A DNA stretch of 64,000 bases. It comes from Paragonimus skrjabini miyazakii. Lineage: Eukaryota > Platyhelminthes > Trematoda > Plagiorchiida > Troglotrematidae. The notes below the pieces were generated by a model that was not told the origin of the DNA, searched no databases, and was given only the letters and a program-made list of their open reading frames with translations. A program made the translations under genes and the position numbers. This document shows positions 23,373-35,649 of this stretch, piece by piece. Numbering within the stretch: the stretch's first letter is position 1; each line of letters opens with the position of its first letter. The stretch is from positions 295,274 to 359,273 of the forward strand of contig JTDE01000105.1 in assembly GCA_014338405.1 (NCBI GenBank). The letters are read 5' to 3'.

Positions 23373-25361
23373 TACTTTTGGAGAGTTCGTTCCACTCATG
23401 TTCTCTTTACTACTTGAAACCAAACGACTGGACCTGTACTATCATTGGAGCGCAGTTGTTGTGTACTTGTTGTCCGGATTGTACAACGTGATCCAATGGA
23501 AAACTAGAACTGAGGGAAGTGATTGGGTCTCAGCCTAAATCCATGTGTTTAAAGATGTAAAAAAGTCCAGTTTGGCTGACTAAGTGGGCGACTGGGCAAA
23601 GTGAAGGCGTACAGGTTGGCCAACGTAGCGTCGAAATTTGACTGGACTGACCGTATTTGAGCTCTTAGTATGAATGTTTGGTTTTAATCTTGTCAGGATC
23701 ACACCAGCCACTTTCATGGCCCCTCTGTGCTGGTTAACACAACTAGACGTGCATTCAGTTTCTGGTGTCATCTAGTGTATAACTAGAAGAGATCTGTCAT
23801 CGGTTTTGCTGATTCATACCTTCTGCCTCACACCTCAACTCTTGAATCTGGTTGATGTAGAGAATGGCATAAAATTTTACGCAACGACTTGGCGCGCAGG
23901 TTATTTAAGTTATTCATAATCGATCCAATCACATGATGATTCACAACTTAGCGGCCAAAACGACAGCAAAGTCTAAAGCAATGTCATATAATTACAACAC
24001 AAATGTTTGGATAACTTGGTGTCCAAAATGACCTCCAAAGTTGTTCAGTGCCAGATTGAAGGATCGAGTAGACGTACACAGCAGATAAATTCCTTTTATT
24101 GCACAATCGAGTTTCTAAATGCAAAGTCGATTTCTGATCACTGAAGGAGCAAATGACCTCACATATGAACAGTTTACAAATGATAGCCAGGCGGTATTGT
24201 CCATTGAAATAAGTGGACCATATTAGGGTTGAAGATGTTCCTCATGCAGTAGAAATCAAGATTCATGATTCGAGTACTCTGTCAGATACAGTGACTTCTC
24301 TTAATCACTTCCATAACGCACTCTTGGAGGCTATCATATTTATGCCTGTGCACTTCTTGGCATGTATTGTCGTCCGCCTGCGTATTCATCGGTTTTATCG
24401 GTACGCTGCATGCTAGTTTTATTCTACACGATTAACTTTCTTCGCAACTGGTTATTTTAAATCCGTGAACTGTTTAACACATGTTAATCTTTGATTAGCA
24501 GACAAACAGGAAAGAATTAATCTTTAATCTTTCTGCATCCTGTACAAACCTGTGAATCTGAAACTGTAACTAAAAGAAAGTATTAAAATTATTTTTGAGT
24601 CTCAACGTGCGAAAAGTATTGTTGACTCAAGAACTTCAAATGAATAACAGCATTTCTGAAGTTTTACGCTGCAGAAGAACGATACAATGTCACTCACTTT
24701 GTATGTTTCAGTAGCCAGATCGTGTAAATACAAGTAATTGCTGATAGGCATGGTTTACGTGATCCGTTCACGTGACCTATTTAGCTTTACTAATTAGCTA
24801 ACAGCAAGGTGAAGACTTTTAGTTTCATTCGCTCTTACTTTCTAGTATCAACTCAACACGTTGAGATGTTAGCAAACGTGAGCACTTTGTTTTATTCTTC
24901 ATTACAAGCAAAGTAGAGAAAAAACTGAGGACAAAACTTTTGGTTGTCTAAGAATATGAAGTGGCTAAAACGGACCATCTCTTGCCTGCGGTTAGATTAA
25001 GGATTTTTAACGTGACTTTCATTTTTCATCATTTGCGGATCTGAGTTTGAAATACTCCAGTAACATTGAATTAACTTCAATTTATTGGGTTCTAACCCTT
25101 GAAGGTTACTGTCTACCATGTTCCTTAAACGGGGACTCGTGTAAGTCACACAACATTTGCGAGAACAATTCTGAGACAGATAGTAGACCGACGCATTAAA
25201 ACAAAGAGATTTAATTTGGCGTGAGCATACCTTGGTTACTTGGCATTCATATCGACTAAAATGTTTTGTCAGTGCATAATTTCAAGTTCTAGACTAAACT
25301 AAACTACTAAACTAATTTGCATATTGCAAATTACACTTATTGATAGGTGTCAAGTAGGATA

Positions 25362-25457
25362 AAAGTGTTATTTTATCTTGATAACACTTTCTATTAGTGA
25401 TTTCTGTTTATTTGACAAAACTTTGAGAGATGCTGTGGTATATCTGAGCCACAGCAT
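25362..25457. repeat. Two adjacent small palindromes
   Basis: AAAGTGTTAT (25362-25371) pairs with ATAACACTTT (25381-25390). ATGCTGTGG (25430-25438) pairs with CCACAGCAT (25449-25457). Both have arms without mismatch and loops of 9-10 nt. No functional assignment. Confidence 0.8.
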
Positions 25458-28302
25458 ACATCGAATTGCAAGTGGACTATTGTACGTTTGACGTCACGAA
25501 AAATCCAAAGCTCTTCGAACTCGCGTTTGTCATTTGTGTATTCGTGTAGTGACACAACAAAAACTGAATTCACTCACATTCGAGTGGAACTCAAATGATT
25601 TGCATCCGTCACTACAGAGCTTTTTTGCATTAGTGCATTCCTAATGAGCACCTGTTTGTCCCTGTGTTCCAAATGCTGCGATCAGAAAACTTGGAACAAC
25701 TAGAGAACAACATAACCATCGAAGTTCAGTGGAGTCATAGTTACCCTGGATCCAAGAAAATGGACAGTCATTCGTTTCTGTTAGGGGGAGAGAGGATAGG
25801 TGTGTTTGTAGGGTTGATAAACATGCAGACTAAAACAATGAAACACGAATGTGAGTTTACAGTCCACTCACTTGCTGTCTTTTTTTCGTCAGACTGGCTT
25901 ACATTATCTTTCAGCAGCTCACAGTCTGAATCAGTGTGCTTGAATATTGTGTACAGTTCTGAATGAAATCTTAATCAAACGGTAGATTCCAAAAAACCTG
26001 ACAATAGAAGACACAGGAATCAAGGTCATTTACCTTGATAACATTACCAGACGTCATAATTCCTGCTGTTAAATTAATCTGAACGTGTGGTTTATGGAAT
26101 TATCAAATAATATTGCATCCTTAATAGCCAGTAAAATTTGATGAATCTGATATCTATTTATTCCCTAAGCTAGTTACTATTGTAGGTAAACTAGTTTTAT
26201 AATCTAATCTTGTGCTCTCAGATTTTTGTCTACTGTTTTTGTTATGTGTTCACTTGCTTGCACAAAGTCAGTCTTAAATTTTCTCGATCATATGATGAAA
26301 ATAAATGTCTAGTATCAGTCAGATATTTAACAAAACGATTACCAATGATCAGTACTTATTCCATGTTGAAGACTGGTTATGCTGAAGGTGTCAAAAGGTG
26401 GGTCTTATTTCTTATGGTATTACTAGGTTATTTTTGTTAGCTTTTATGATACTTGTGGTCAGTTAAAGTTGTCACCGTTTTACGTGAAGGCGATGATCTA
26501 GACCCGACTTTTGGTCAGCTTGACATACATAACTCGGTGCGGCTGTTATCTAATGTGTGCATGCATTCAGATACATATGGTTGATGGATAACTTATGTGT
26601 ATCAGTTTTCTGCTTTTTGAAATGTATTTACCTGGAAGTTTACGTTCGTCAGTGGTTTGTGAAGTAACGTTTAACTAATCGTAACATTTACTTAAGAACT
26701 CGAATGCAAGCCTGCGTTTCACCGATGTTTATTTGCCATTTGGTAAATTGTGTTGGAACCTCAAAGGTGTTGTGGCACGGCACTGACACTTCTGGTGGAT
26801 TGTGCTAAGTTACTATTGTGAACCGTATTGACTTTCTGGAATAGTAAAAAACGGAACAGAAAGAGAATGTGGGAGAAACAGTAAAAGAATTCGACTTTCG
26901 AATAAAAATGTTGTGATTTGTCGCTGAATGAAACAAGCGGTAACAACAGTTCGACGTGTACACAGACTAATTTACACTACCAGGAAGGTGACCGTAAATA
27001 AAAGGCCACAAGTTTTTACTTGAAACATGAGGCCTGTTAGTTTTTTTAGCTTAAAACTAACAAATAATTACGTCATAATGAATTTTATAACACGGTAGAT
27101 TTTTGTTTACACGAGTAGGATTGAGAATACATTCAGACCAGTTTTATGGAAATATTTATTGGTACATGTCAACGTATCCAAAAGAATAGTTAGGGGCTAA
27201 GTATCCCTTTCACTCGAGCGGTGATCTTTCCTTGAAAAAGATTGAGCATAGGTATCTTCAGTATTAAAATTTCTATTGGTACAATATACAGAGCTAAGTT
27301 GAAATGCAATATAACGTTAAAAATGTGATTCCAACCTAAGACAAAATACTTGCTTGAACTAAAAACAATGCTGTTCAACTACCTATAACGAAAAATGTGG
27401 TAAGGCTAACCTTTTTGGTGAAGGTTCAACATGATTATGGTCACTGATGAAAGATTTCTCATAACAGTTCTGGTGATAAACAGAAGAGAGGAGAATGAAA
27501 ATGAAATGCTTAATGAGTCAAGGCCGTAAGTTACCTAGCCAAGTGACAATATGATGTAATTGTCTTATTCTTTGGAAGAAAATTCGTCCTTGTATTCCAT
27601 AACATCTACACATTGTTCGGTGTTATTGGTTGTTTATTATCGAAGATGAACATGATCGTGCTGTAGTGTTTTGTATGTGCGTTGTCATCTGCCTTTTGTG
27701 ACATAACTATAGGAGACGGACATAATCGATCACACGAGGGTGTTTTGTCATGTCATTGGCACCACCACTCCTTAGGGTGGATGAATATATGTATTCGTAC
27801 ATCCTTCCAGACCGACAAAAGTCAATTTGATAGAGCATTTACTATGTTATACTACTGAAAACACTAGAGTGGTAAGCTGTCTGCACACATGCACATGATG
27901 AGTTAATCCCCGGTTTACGCCATCTATGACCAAAATCGTCATACGTTCTGAAGTTAGAGAAACACAATCCGATGCTCGAATCAAGATCGAATTCCCAGAT
28001 GTATACTGACCAACTAGAAGAACAAGACAGCCACCGCGTGAAAGCGAATGTTCTGTTCGTTATGAAGAAATTATATTCAGTATGGTTCGGTTTCGTTAAC
28101 ACAGTATAATTGAAATTAATAACGTTTTGGACACTACAATGGGTGACATGACCACTTCAAAGATGAACGTGTTCTGGTAGTAACTGTTAGGAGACGCCGA
28201 CGTTGAGGCCTTTCTGGGGGAATAGAGTACATTTTTATATGCTTTGGGTGAAGACCAACAGTGAAAAGTCGGATTCCTTTCGAATGCTTGTGTGAGACAG
28301 TG

Positions 28303-28622
28303 TTGTAAGCCAAGAACGCGGATGGCACAAGGGTTATTTATTCGGGAAGGCCACACGTGGGTTATGCGTTCCAAAAAGACAACAGGCAAAAACACTCATC
28401 TGCCTACGTTTATGTGCCTAGAACGTCACGGTTGCCGCAGACGCCAATGCTCAGTTCCTTTACGTCCCTTTACATACCAAGAACCATGTCATGCGATGCT
28501 GCACTCCGATGTCTCTTCTTGTATTTTCCCTGCGACTACTCCAATATCAAAATATATGCTTTGGCCCCACTACTGAATAGCAGTGGTGTGAGTAGTATAG
28601 TACGATCGCTCCTCCTCACTTC
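28303..28622 (+). repeat. Dispersed repeat R1, copy 1
   Basis: Begins TGTTGTAAGCCAAGAACGCG and ends CGCTCCTCCTCACT. It shares long blocks with 41806-42056 (same strand) and 45583-45840 (opposite strand), for example GATGTCTCTTCTTGTATTTT and CCCCACTACTGAATAGCAGT. It lies directly before the gypsy gag-like sequence, so it could be an LTR or leader of that element, but no second flanking copy was found at the element's far end. This copy has extra internal sequence relative to copy 2. Confidence 0.8.
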
Positions 28623-28857
28623 AATAAGATGAAGGGGATGTTGCTTGAGGTACAGAGGAGCCATGAAACTTATGAAAAGGTGCCGTCAAGAAAGCCTTGG
28701 TGGCTACACTCGAAAGCCTGACCAACTTCCAAGAGTCAGTGGGATGATAGTGGATGGCTTGGTTTCGAGCGAGTGTATATTGTTTGTTGATTACCATTAG
28801 CTTCTGAAATTTGTTGGGTGAAGCGTTTCTATAAACGGACAGCATTAGAAAAGTAGA

Positions 28858-29140
28858 TGCTAATGCATGAGTTCAGTGATGGCCTTCCTGTGTCGTTGAG
28901 GAGTCAAGTTCTTCCGAAACAGTAACTTAAAACTGTTTAACTGCTGCATGACGTGCGTATACCGACACCACCATTTACGATCGCGGTAATCACATATAGC
29001 CATTCTGGCAACACAAAAATTGAGGGCCTTGAAAAAAACAGTAGAAAAAATCAAAACGGGCGTCACAAACCTCAAGAAACTGGAATAAGAAAACGAGATT
29101 TGCTTCATTTGCCGGGACAGTGGACATTGGAACTGCATTA
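28858..29140 (+). pseudogene. Gypsy gag-like fragment with degenerate zinc knuckle
   Basis: Reads LMHEFSDGLPVSLRSQVLPK, then further on ENEICFICRDSGHWNC, which looks like a retroviral-type CCHC knuckle (CX2CX4HX4C) with residues missing before the last Cys. Frameshifts separate the two parts. Gag fragments are poorly conserved, so the call leans on the RNase H and integrase downstream. Confidence 0.5.
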
Positions 29141-29165
29141 GTTGGGTGACAGAATGTCTTTCACG

Positions 29166-29191
29166 ATATAGTATTTTTGTAAATACTATAT
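29166..29191. repeat. 11-bp palindrome, 4-nt loop
   Basis: ATATAGTATTT (29166-29176) pairs exactly with AAATACTATAT (29181-29191). AT-rich hairpin of unknown significance inside the retroelement region. Confidence 0.8.
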
Positions 29192-30439
29192 TTAGTCGTT
29201 GTATTAATAATAGAAATGTATGACCAGGGTGTTATTCAAGTGTGGGTTCTGATGAATGGGATGCAAAAGGGGTGATTAATTCTCATGGGTGCATCACGTT
29301 TGCAGGTCAAGCAAAGAACAGCAAGACTGATTGAACCGGGTACAATAGTGGTTACAGCTTACGAATCAAAGGATTGATCGAATGAACCATGTATACCAGT
29401 GTTCATGTCGTAAAACGTCACTCTGTGTTTGTCACAAAAACCAACCAAACTACTATTACAACCAAGGTTTTGGAGCCCAGGGAAGTTTTTGTTAAGTTCA
29501 AACGGGGAGCTTTGAATACCAAATATAGACTATTGTACTTAGCTGGTTGCAAGATAAATACGGAGTTGCAATATGTCACTATGCTGACGTGTGTAATGCA
29601 TTGAGTTCTGAGTGAAGTTGTGGATCTATTCGCAACTATTGACAATCGTTATGAAATTAACGGGTGGTTCGACAGAGAAATCCCTTTACAACAGAGTAGT
29701 TTAGGCAGCGTAAACCGGACAAGCTACCGATCAGGCTGAAGGAGAAAAAGAAAAAGCTATTTCACGATATGCCGAAGCAGATTGTCAGTTGACAGGAATT
29801 AGTTCCTTAATTCGTCAGTTTAATGAGTAAAAAAGGTCAGTTTTGGTTCTCCTTTGGGTCTGAAAATCTGTATAAAGTGAAACGGAAAAGGGTACATTCA
29901 GTAGACAACAGAGGTGACAAGCTATGATTTCGTGTTTTTCATAGGGATCTATCTGTACCTTGTTTATTGGTAGAAGATCTGAAGAAAACACCATCCAACA
30001 TCTGAGATGGACAATATTAAATATAACGTTTGTCGCTTAATCTATCACATTGACTTGCATACATACACAAACAATCCGGCTCCAGGTGAGAGAAATACTT
30101 TTGGAATCAGTAGCCGTGTATGAAACCAGATAGTTATTTACAATCAATCAAGGCGGGAGCACGTGCCAAGTGTTGCTTCCAAATGCACCCAGGTAAGAAC
30201 TCGTGTCAACCTCAGTGGCGCTCGTTGGCTATAAAACAGATTACGAAAACATGGTTATCGCCCCAGAAGAACATGAAGATCACAGGCGACTCAGTGCCAA
30301 ACACCAAACCAGTGCACATACAGTTCTTGTGTCGCGCAATCGACGTGTAAGTAACTTCAATACCTCCTTGTTGTTGTGACGAAAAACAGAAACTTCTAAA
30401 CGACAAATGGAATGCAAATACTTTTATCCTGTCTAAAAA

Positions 30440-30720
30440 AAATAACCCGATGGGCAACAGTTGATGTCAGAACTTTTGAGAGATGGGAAGTGGACACATT
30501 ATCTACAAACGCCGGTGACTGCAGTACTGAGATGGTCTTCAAGCAAAAGGAGGGAATCGTCCAGTATGCAGATAAGATGTTGATTCCAGTGCAACATAAC
30601 TATTTGACGAGTAAAAAGAAATGTTTTTCTGTTGTTTGGACGTTAAGCAAACGGATGTCATACTTAATCGGTCGATTCTTTTTTGCTTGTGTCAACGAGG
30701 ATGGAAGATAAAACTTCACA
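30440..30720 (+). pseudogene. Ty3/Gypsy RNase H domain fragment
   Basis: The open frame carries TLSTNAGDCSTEMVFKQKEG, QYADKMLIPVQHNYLTSKKK and CFSVVWTLSKRMSYLIGRFF. It lines up with the gypsy RNase H pattern (T-D-A-S-...-G, YASR.L...E.NY...EKECLA.VWA...R.YL.G). The usual first catalytic Asp of TDAS is Asn here (STNAG) and the Glu of EKE is Lys (SKKK), so it should be inactive. The frame ends at 30711. Confidence 0.8.
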
Positions 30721-31299
30721 AAAATTGTGGAAAGGAAGAAAAATCAACGGGCGACTTGGTCATCAATAATTATTGTGAAAGATGAACTCTTCAAACCTGT
30801 TCTCTGACTGAATGACTCAAATTGGAGCTAAGCTTGCAATGTTAGCAGACATTAAGCTCCAACTGCGGAGACTGCGGAGAGTATTGAATGAGTTCGTAGA
30901 AGGTATAATGATGAAAATTACGGAACTTGTTTAGAAGTCTAGAGTACTTCGTTCATAGTGGAGGTAGCTTTACATAAATCACGTAGGTATTCTGGACTGG
31001 ACTACAAACTTTGACTTTTATTGAGTTAAAATTTTCCCGATAACATTTGGGTAAATTTGATGATAATTTGCTATAAGATGGCATACACTGACAATTCTGG
31101 AACATACAACAGTTTTGAAACGAAGAGCTAATTGGTCACAAATGGATGGTGATTTAACGTCCCACGTTTTTGCAAGTCATCAATACAATCAATGAGGCGT
31201 TGAGATAGATTGCAACAAATCATGGGGTAATGAAATTCATTCTGGCAAATCTAGCTCCATTTTTTGAAGGCAGAGAACCTTGTATCTGTCTCAGCTGAC

Positions 31300-31400
31300 C
31301 AAATATTAGGGAAGTCCCGAAATAATCGTATCACGTACAGACGAATGGGTTGACTGAACGGAACGACCGGACGATTAATGAATGGTTGATTTGCACAAGA
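31300..31400 (+). pseudogene. Ty3/Gypsy integrase core fragment
   Basis: After a degenerate SYHVQ, the plus strand reads QTNGLTERNDRTINEWL at 31338-31388, matching the integrase core hallmark HPQTNGLTERFNRTL, which contains the third catalytic residue (E of TERxNR). The remaining DDE-core parts upstream are broken by stops. It follows the RNase H fragment in the order expected for gypsy. Confidence 0.78.
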
Positions 31401-32462
31401 GGTGATTGATGATCACTGCTCCCGCTGGTGTTAGTAGCTCATCGTGATTTGGCCTAATCGGTTTAAGTTATAGCACCATTTATAGATATATACCATACAG
31501 ATTCTATCTACCGGCACAGTAAGACATAACGTTTTCGTCTTTGCTTGCAAGTCACTACAAAGGAAAGAGGGTTGAAGACTAGAGTTTCCATAACTGTTTA
31601 GACGTGCATAATGATACAAACACTCAGTACCATGGAAAACTAATGGCAAAATGTGATAATTACAAAGAAAGTGGTGAGATTTGGTCCAGGTTCAAGTAAA
31701 CTACCATCAGAATGCGGATACTGTGCAGATACTGTGATCAGCGGAGGTGGAACTGGTCACAACGTGCGTAGCAGAAAGGAGGAATAATAATTTCGTGGCA
31801 GCCAGCAGAGAAAAAAGTGTGACAAGGTTGAGAAAATGATAAATCCTTCAGTAGTCAGAAATCCACATGAAAGTCAACAAAATTCCTCAGCAGGGAGGTA
31901 GTGGAAGAACAAATCTTTTGAAGAATAAGTGCATTAGACCACTCACAGTTTATATGAGTAGTAGTAGGTTACGTCAAACTCCGCTGTCGGTCCTCTGATT
32001 TACATCAAGTAGAGCTACCATGAAAAACCTTGGATGAACTTCTGGAACATTAGCAAGTACCCAGACGACTGCTGATCGGCTGGGTAAAGACCAAGACAAC
32101 CGTTGCATAAAAGTGAATGTTCTTATATATTTTGATGCATTTGTAGTCAGTAGGTCTCAATTTTCACGGCTCCAGCAGCCTTCTAGATGTAACGCAATCA
32201 ATTACTTTCAAGGGGCCTTTGATCACAGTGCCCTTTACAAGAATTGGCAGTACGACGACTCACTAACTGAGAAGCGAAAGTCAGTTACAACTAATCAGAT
32301 ATTAGATGAGTTGTGAAGATAACTGATGAAATTAATGGTAACTATGTTACTAGTGTTTCTAATAGCTTCTCAACTGAAGTTCCAGACTCTGAAGGCCACT
32401 CATTCCGACAGCCATATAAATTCATTTATGTTATAGTGAGAAAACTGTTAAGGCGCTCACCT

Positions 32463-32859
32463 TGTGACCGTCCCAGGGCGCCTCCGTCGTGAAAAAGATG
32501 AAAAGACCCAATCGACTCAATCCGAACTAGCGGAACTGTTCAAATCGGTTGACTTTTTATACCGCTATGTACATGTGCGATCCTAACTCTTTCTCATGAT
32601 GTGGTGGGAATGTGTGTTCATGACGTGCCCTATAAATACCTTGTACTTGTCGCCCTAGCGGCACCCGTTTGGTAGCGGAACAAAGCTTCTTATTTTGAAC
32701 ACGTCTTTTGGCTTGCCTTGGGAACGAATAAGGGACAGTCGCGGTACTATTCGGGACTAAGATTTTCGTGTGAATTTTCACCGGGACGAAAATCCGGTTT
32801 TATCGAGCGCACCACTATACCGAGGTCGAACCAGCGTATTGTTTAGGAGGGTTTACAAC
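32463..32859 (+). repeat. Possible LTR-like segment with TATA box
   Basis: A relatively GC-rich block starts TGTGACCGTCCCAGGGCG, carries CCCTATAAATACC near 32628 and ends GGTTTACAACA. TG...CA ends, a TATA motif and its position after the gypsy integrase would suit a 3' LTR. No matching 5' copy was found, so this is tentative. Confidence 0.25.
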
Positions 32860-33205
32860 AGAAACACGGGTTACTGCTTTTGACAGATAAAATTTTACTC
32901 CATCACTTTTAAAACCGAATGTACTTTGGTAATTATTTCGCTTGTTATTTCCTCCCGAGTCATAGGCGAGTTAGTGAGATAATTATAAGCACAACGAAGG
33001 GAAAAACAAAGGGATACATTATTTTAGGTGATAGGGGTGGTGGAATAATCAGCTTTCTGACTTTTCGTGTGTATAAAAATTGAGCTAATTTTTGTACTTT
33101 CTTGGATCAAAGATGCAAAAGTAAATCAGGTACAAAACGATTCTACTGATTACATATTGAAATATTTTCCGTTCACTTGGTTAAATTTTTTCTTGTTCTT
33201 TTTAG

Positions 33206-33258
33206 ATCCTCTGGCTGATCTTTCTATTGGGAGCATTTGCAACAATTGCAGACTCTTT
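33206..33258 (+). CDS. SLC8B1: NCLX exon 2: first transmembrane segment
   Basis: A 53-nt exon between the strong acceptor TTCTTGTTCTTTTTAG and donor GTAAGT. In phase 0 from exon 1 it reads ILWLIFLLGAFATIADS plus two bases. The join with exon 1 gives VVPTIFM-ILWLIFLLGA, which corresponds to the first membrane helix of animal NCLX (LYVSWLLYLFLILG). The partial last codon (TT) is completed by C from exon 3 to give Phe. Placement is supported by homology on both sides and by exact phase agreement. Confidence 0.85.
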
Positions 33259-33681
33259 GTAAGTTACTCTGACCGTAATTAAACAGAACCGAGATTAAAG
33301 AATAGACAGTCAGTAGAAATCAACTGTTATTTAATAGACAGTGCAGATGTTGCCTTCTCTGTTTCATCACTGTAATGTAGTCATATAATTCTAACGTTGA
33401 TAAACACTTGGAAACTTGAAGAGAACGAACGTTGACGATGAACAACTAAAACACTGAGATATGGGAAAAGTAACAAAGAATCAAGCACATATGTCGTACC
33501 TAAAATTGTGCAGAAATGTTCATTTCTGATTATACTGAATAGGATAAAACTTCCGATAACAGTCCGAAAAGTACATGTCTAAAAATTATCTGATATACAG
33601 AATTGAACAGGCTGATTTCGGAAGAAATGAATAATGAGTAATAGTTTGGCAGGTTTATGAGTTAATATAGGATTTAATTGT

Positions 33682-33905
33682 GAAACGTCAGGGGTTTGGC
33701 TGAATTCGAACCAGCGACAGAAACACCATGCCTCAGTGCAGTAAGCGATCTGCCAGCTGAGCAACGAAGCCACGCCAGGAGCTCGGAAATTTCACATTTG
33801 CACCTGATTACCTACCCGTCCGACTGCCTTATATGAAATCCACCAAATGATCCAGGGGATCGACTGCCTCGGCAGGATTTCTCGAGACAGTTCACGCTGA
33901 AATCC
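33682..33905 (-). repeat. tRNA-derived SINE, left (minus) arm of inverted pair
   Basis: On the minus strand the copy carries an A-box-like TTGCTCAGCTGG (33753-33764) and a B-box-like GGTTCGAATTC (33702-33712) at tRNA-like spacing, followed by a tail including GATTTCAGCGTGAACTG. It is a near-mirror of 33957-34185. A working tRNA is unlikely because acceptor-stem pairing is weak and anticodon-arm folding is poor. Confidence 0.75.
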
Positions 33906-33956
33906 ACCAACGCCACGGTTTCCTCATTAATAATGCAATTTCTATGCTCAACAATG

Positions 33957-34185
33957 GTGATGGTGGATTCCAGCGTGAACTATTCGAGAAATCCTTCCTA
34001 GGCAGTCGATCCCTTGGATCATTTGGTGAATTCCTTATGAGACAGTGAGACGGGTTTGTAATCAGGTGCAAATATGAAATTTCCGAGCTCCTGGCGTGGC
34101 TTCTTGCTCAGCTGGCAGAACGCCTGCTGCACTGAAGCATGTCGTTTTTGTCGCTGGTTCGAATTTAGCCAAAGCCCTGATTTTC
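33957..34185 (+). repeat. tRNA-derived SINE, right (plus) arm of inverted pair
   Basis: Plus-strand copy with A box TTGCTCAGCTGG (34104-34115) and B box GGTTCGAATTT (34156-34166). The arms are roughly 85% identical by eye and separated by about 50 bases, so the transcript of NCLX intron 2 could form a hairpin of around 220 bp. The two copies meet tail-to-tail. Confidence 0.75.
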
Positions 34186-35591
34186 CTCAATTTGATTTCA
34201 TTCAGAAATACATGAATTAAAAAAGACTGAATTCACTGAAGACAGTAGGATATTATTGGGGAGAAATTATACAGTATTGAGAAGCTCTGCCAGATTGTGA
34301 CTTATTTTGGATAACGTTTAATAAAATATACCGAGTTTGCTAAAAAAAATTGCCGAGTTTAACAACAACCAGTATTGTGTGTAAGAGTATGAAACAACCC
34401 TAATAGCTAACAATATTTAAACGATTTTCATCTTAAACCTGTACCGAAAGATAAACAAGCTTTTATTTTCTTAGGGAGGGCTGGTAAAAGCTTTGAAAAT
34501 GTAAACGCCCATACCTCTGTGGAAAGGTGTTTTAAAAACCCAAGTTTATAAAATGAAACAAAGTAATAATCATGTATGTTCTTAAAAAGTTGGACGTGGG
34601 TTGCATTTGAGAGCAATTTGTTTTCCTAAAAGGTCCTGACTTCAATTACATTCAAGACTGTTCCAACGGACTAGCCACCTATGTTAGATAATGACATAAT
34701 TATTGACGCATTGGAAATCCTAAACTATAATGGACACTTACAGCAACTGTTACTCCAAGCAGTCTCAGTGATGACTTGTCAATACATGTTTGACAAGTTC
34801 CAACCCATATTTCGCTCATTCGCGTTAATCGATCTATGAATGTGCAATGTACGTCCAGTCAACAGTGCAAGAGGTGCTTACCATTTTTTGTTTAAACGTC
34901 TGAATTATCTTGGCATCCCACTTACCTGGATAAATATAAATAACTACAAACAGAAAGCAACCCAACTGTGATCGTAGGTTTCAAATTTGAGTAAAAATTT
35001 TAGTCAACTCCTTTTGGAAAGAGAAACTTGAGTAAAGTTTTGATTTCGTTAAATTTCCATAAATGCACGTGTCTTCCATTCCAAAGAACTTTGAACCCCA
35101 TCTCAAATGCTTGTGAACAGACCGTGTTGGTCACTGCTCAGTACACTTATCAGAACCAACTCATCGGATTGGTCAGGCCTAAGATATACAACGTTGCTGA
35201 ACTTTAAACAGACTGAATCTGGAGTCTAATGCTTCCTCTCAAAAGGGATGTTAGAAAGTCTGTGTGAACGGAAAAACCATCATCAACTATGAATGATCAT
35301 CAATTTATATCAACCCAAACTTCTGATTACTTGTCGATAGTCACAAATGAATGTATTCAATGAATATTTAATAAAACTGTTACGGTAGTGAAGATCAAGT
35401 GGAAAGTATGAGTAGACAATGACAAGCACTGAGGTTTACAGGATATACTTAGTTGTAGTATGCGTTGATATAGAAAAACTAGATCCCAAAATGTCGATTA
35501 TTTACCAGACGAGTTAGATAAATATAACTTATACTTTTTCAAATGTTTTTGTAGACACAACCATGGTGATCAAATTCTTTTATTTCCACAG
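34186..35591 (+). other. NCLX intron 2, right part
   Basis: No exon or recognised repeat. Phase of exons 2 and 3 is complementary, so no coding exon is missing here. Confidence 0.5.
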
Positions 35592-35649
35592 CTTCAGTCC
35601 ATCGTTGATTGCTCTCGCCCGAACATTGAGAATGAGTCAAAACCTTGCT
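35592..35649 (+). CDS. SLC8B1: NCLX exon 3: link into alpha-1 repeat
   Basis: A 58-nt exon after acceptor TTCTTTTATTTCCACAG, with donor GTATCC. Completing the Phe codon of exon 2, it reads FSPSLIALARTLRMSQNLA, matching the family segment FFCPNLSAISTTLKLSHNVA of animal NCLX (F.P.L..I..TL..S.N.A). It ends in phase 0 and joins exon 4 to give QNLA-GVTLLAFGNGAPD, exactly the expected entry to the alpha-1 repeat. The donor is weaker than consensus (T|GTATCC), which may make this exon prone to skipping; skipping would break the frame because 58 is not a multiple of 3. Confidence 0.87.

Larger units (their letters stand above)
22360..28300 (+). other. NCLX intron 1, left part
   Basis: No further NCLX exon was found, and none is needed because exon 1 and exon 2 are both phase 0. 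Contents are AT/TTA simple repeats (about 23328-23370), small palindromes near 25.4 kb, and short open frames without motifs (22410-22682, 25664-25966). Confidence 0.5.
28640..31420 (+). mobile_element. Decayed Ty3/Gypsy-type LTR retrotransposon in NCLX intron 1
   Basis: Recognisable fragments follow the canonical order gag, RNase H, integrase on the plus strand (listed separately). Protease and the polymerase palm were not recognised between 29.2 and 30.4 kb; they are deleted or too diverged. Stops and frameshifts are frequent throughout. The order pol-RNase H before integrase fits Ty3/Gypsy rather than Ty1/Copia. Confidence 0.7.

Noticed and set aside
33702..33764. Possible functional tRNA gene on the minus strand at the SINE left arm
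   Set aside because: A and B boxes are good, but acceptor stem and anticodon arm do not pair well and the unit is part of a mirrored dispersed repeat.
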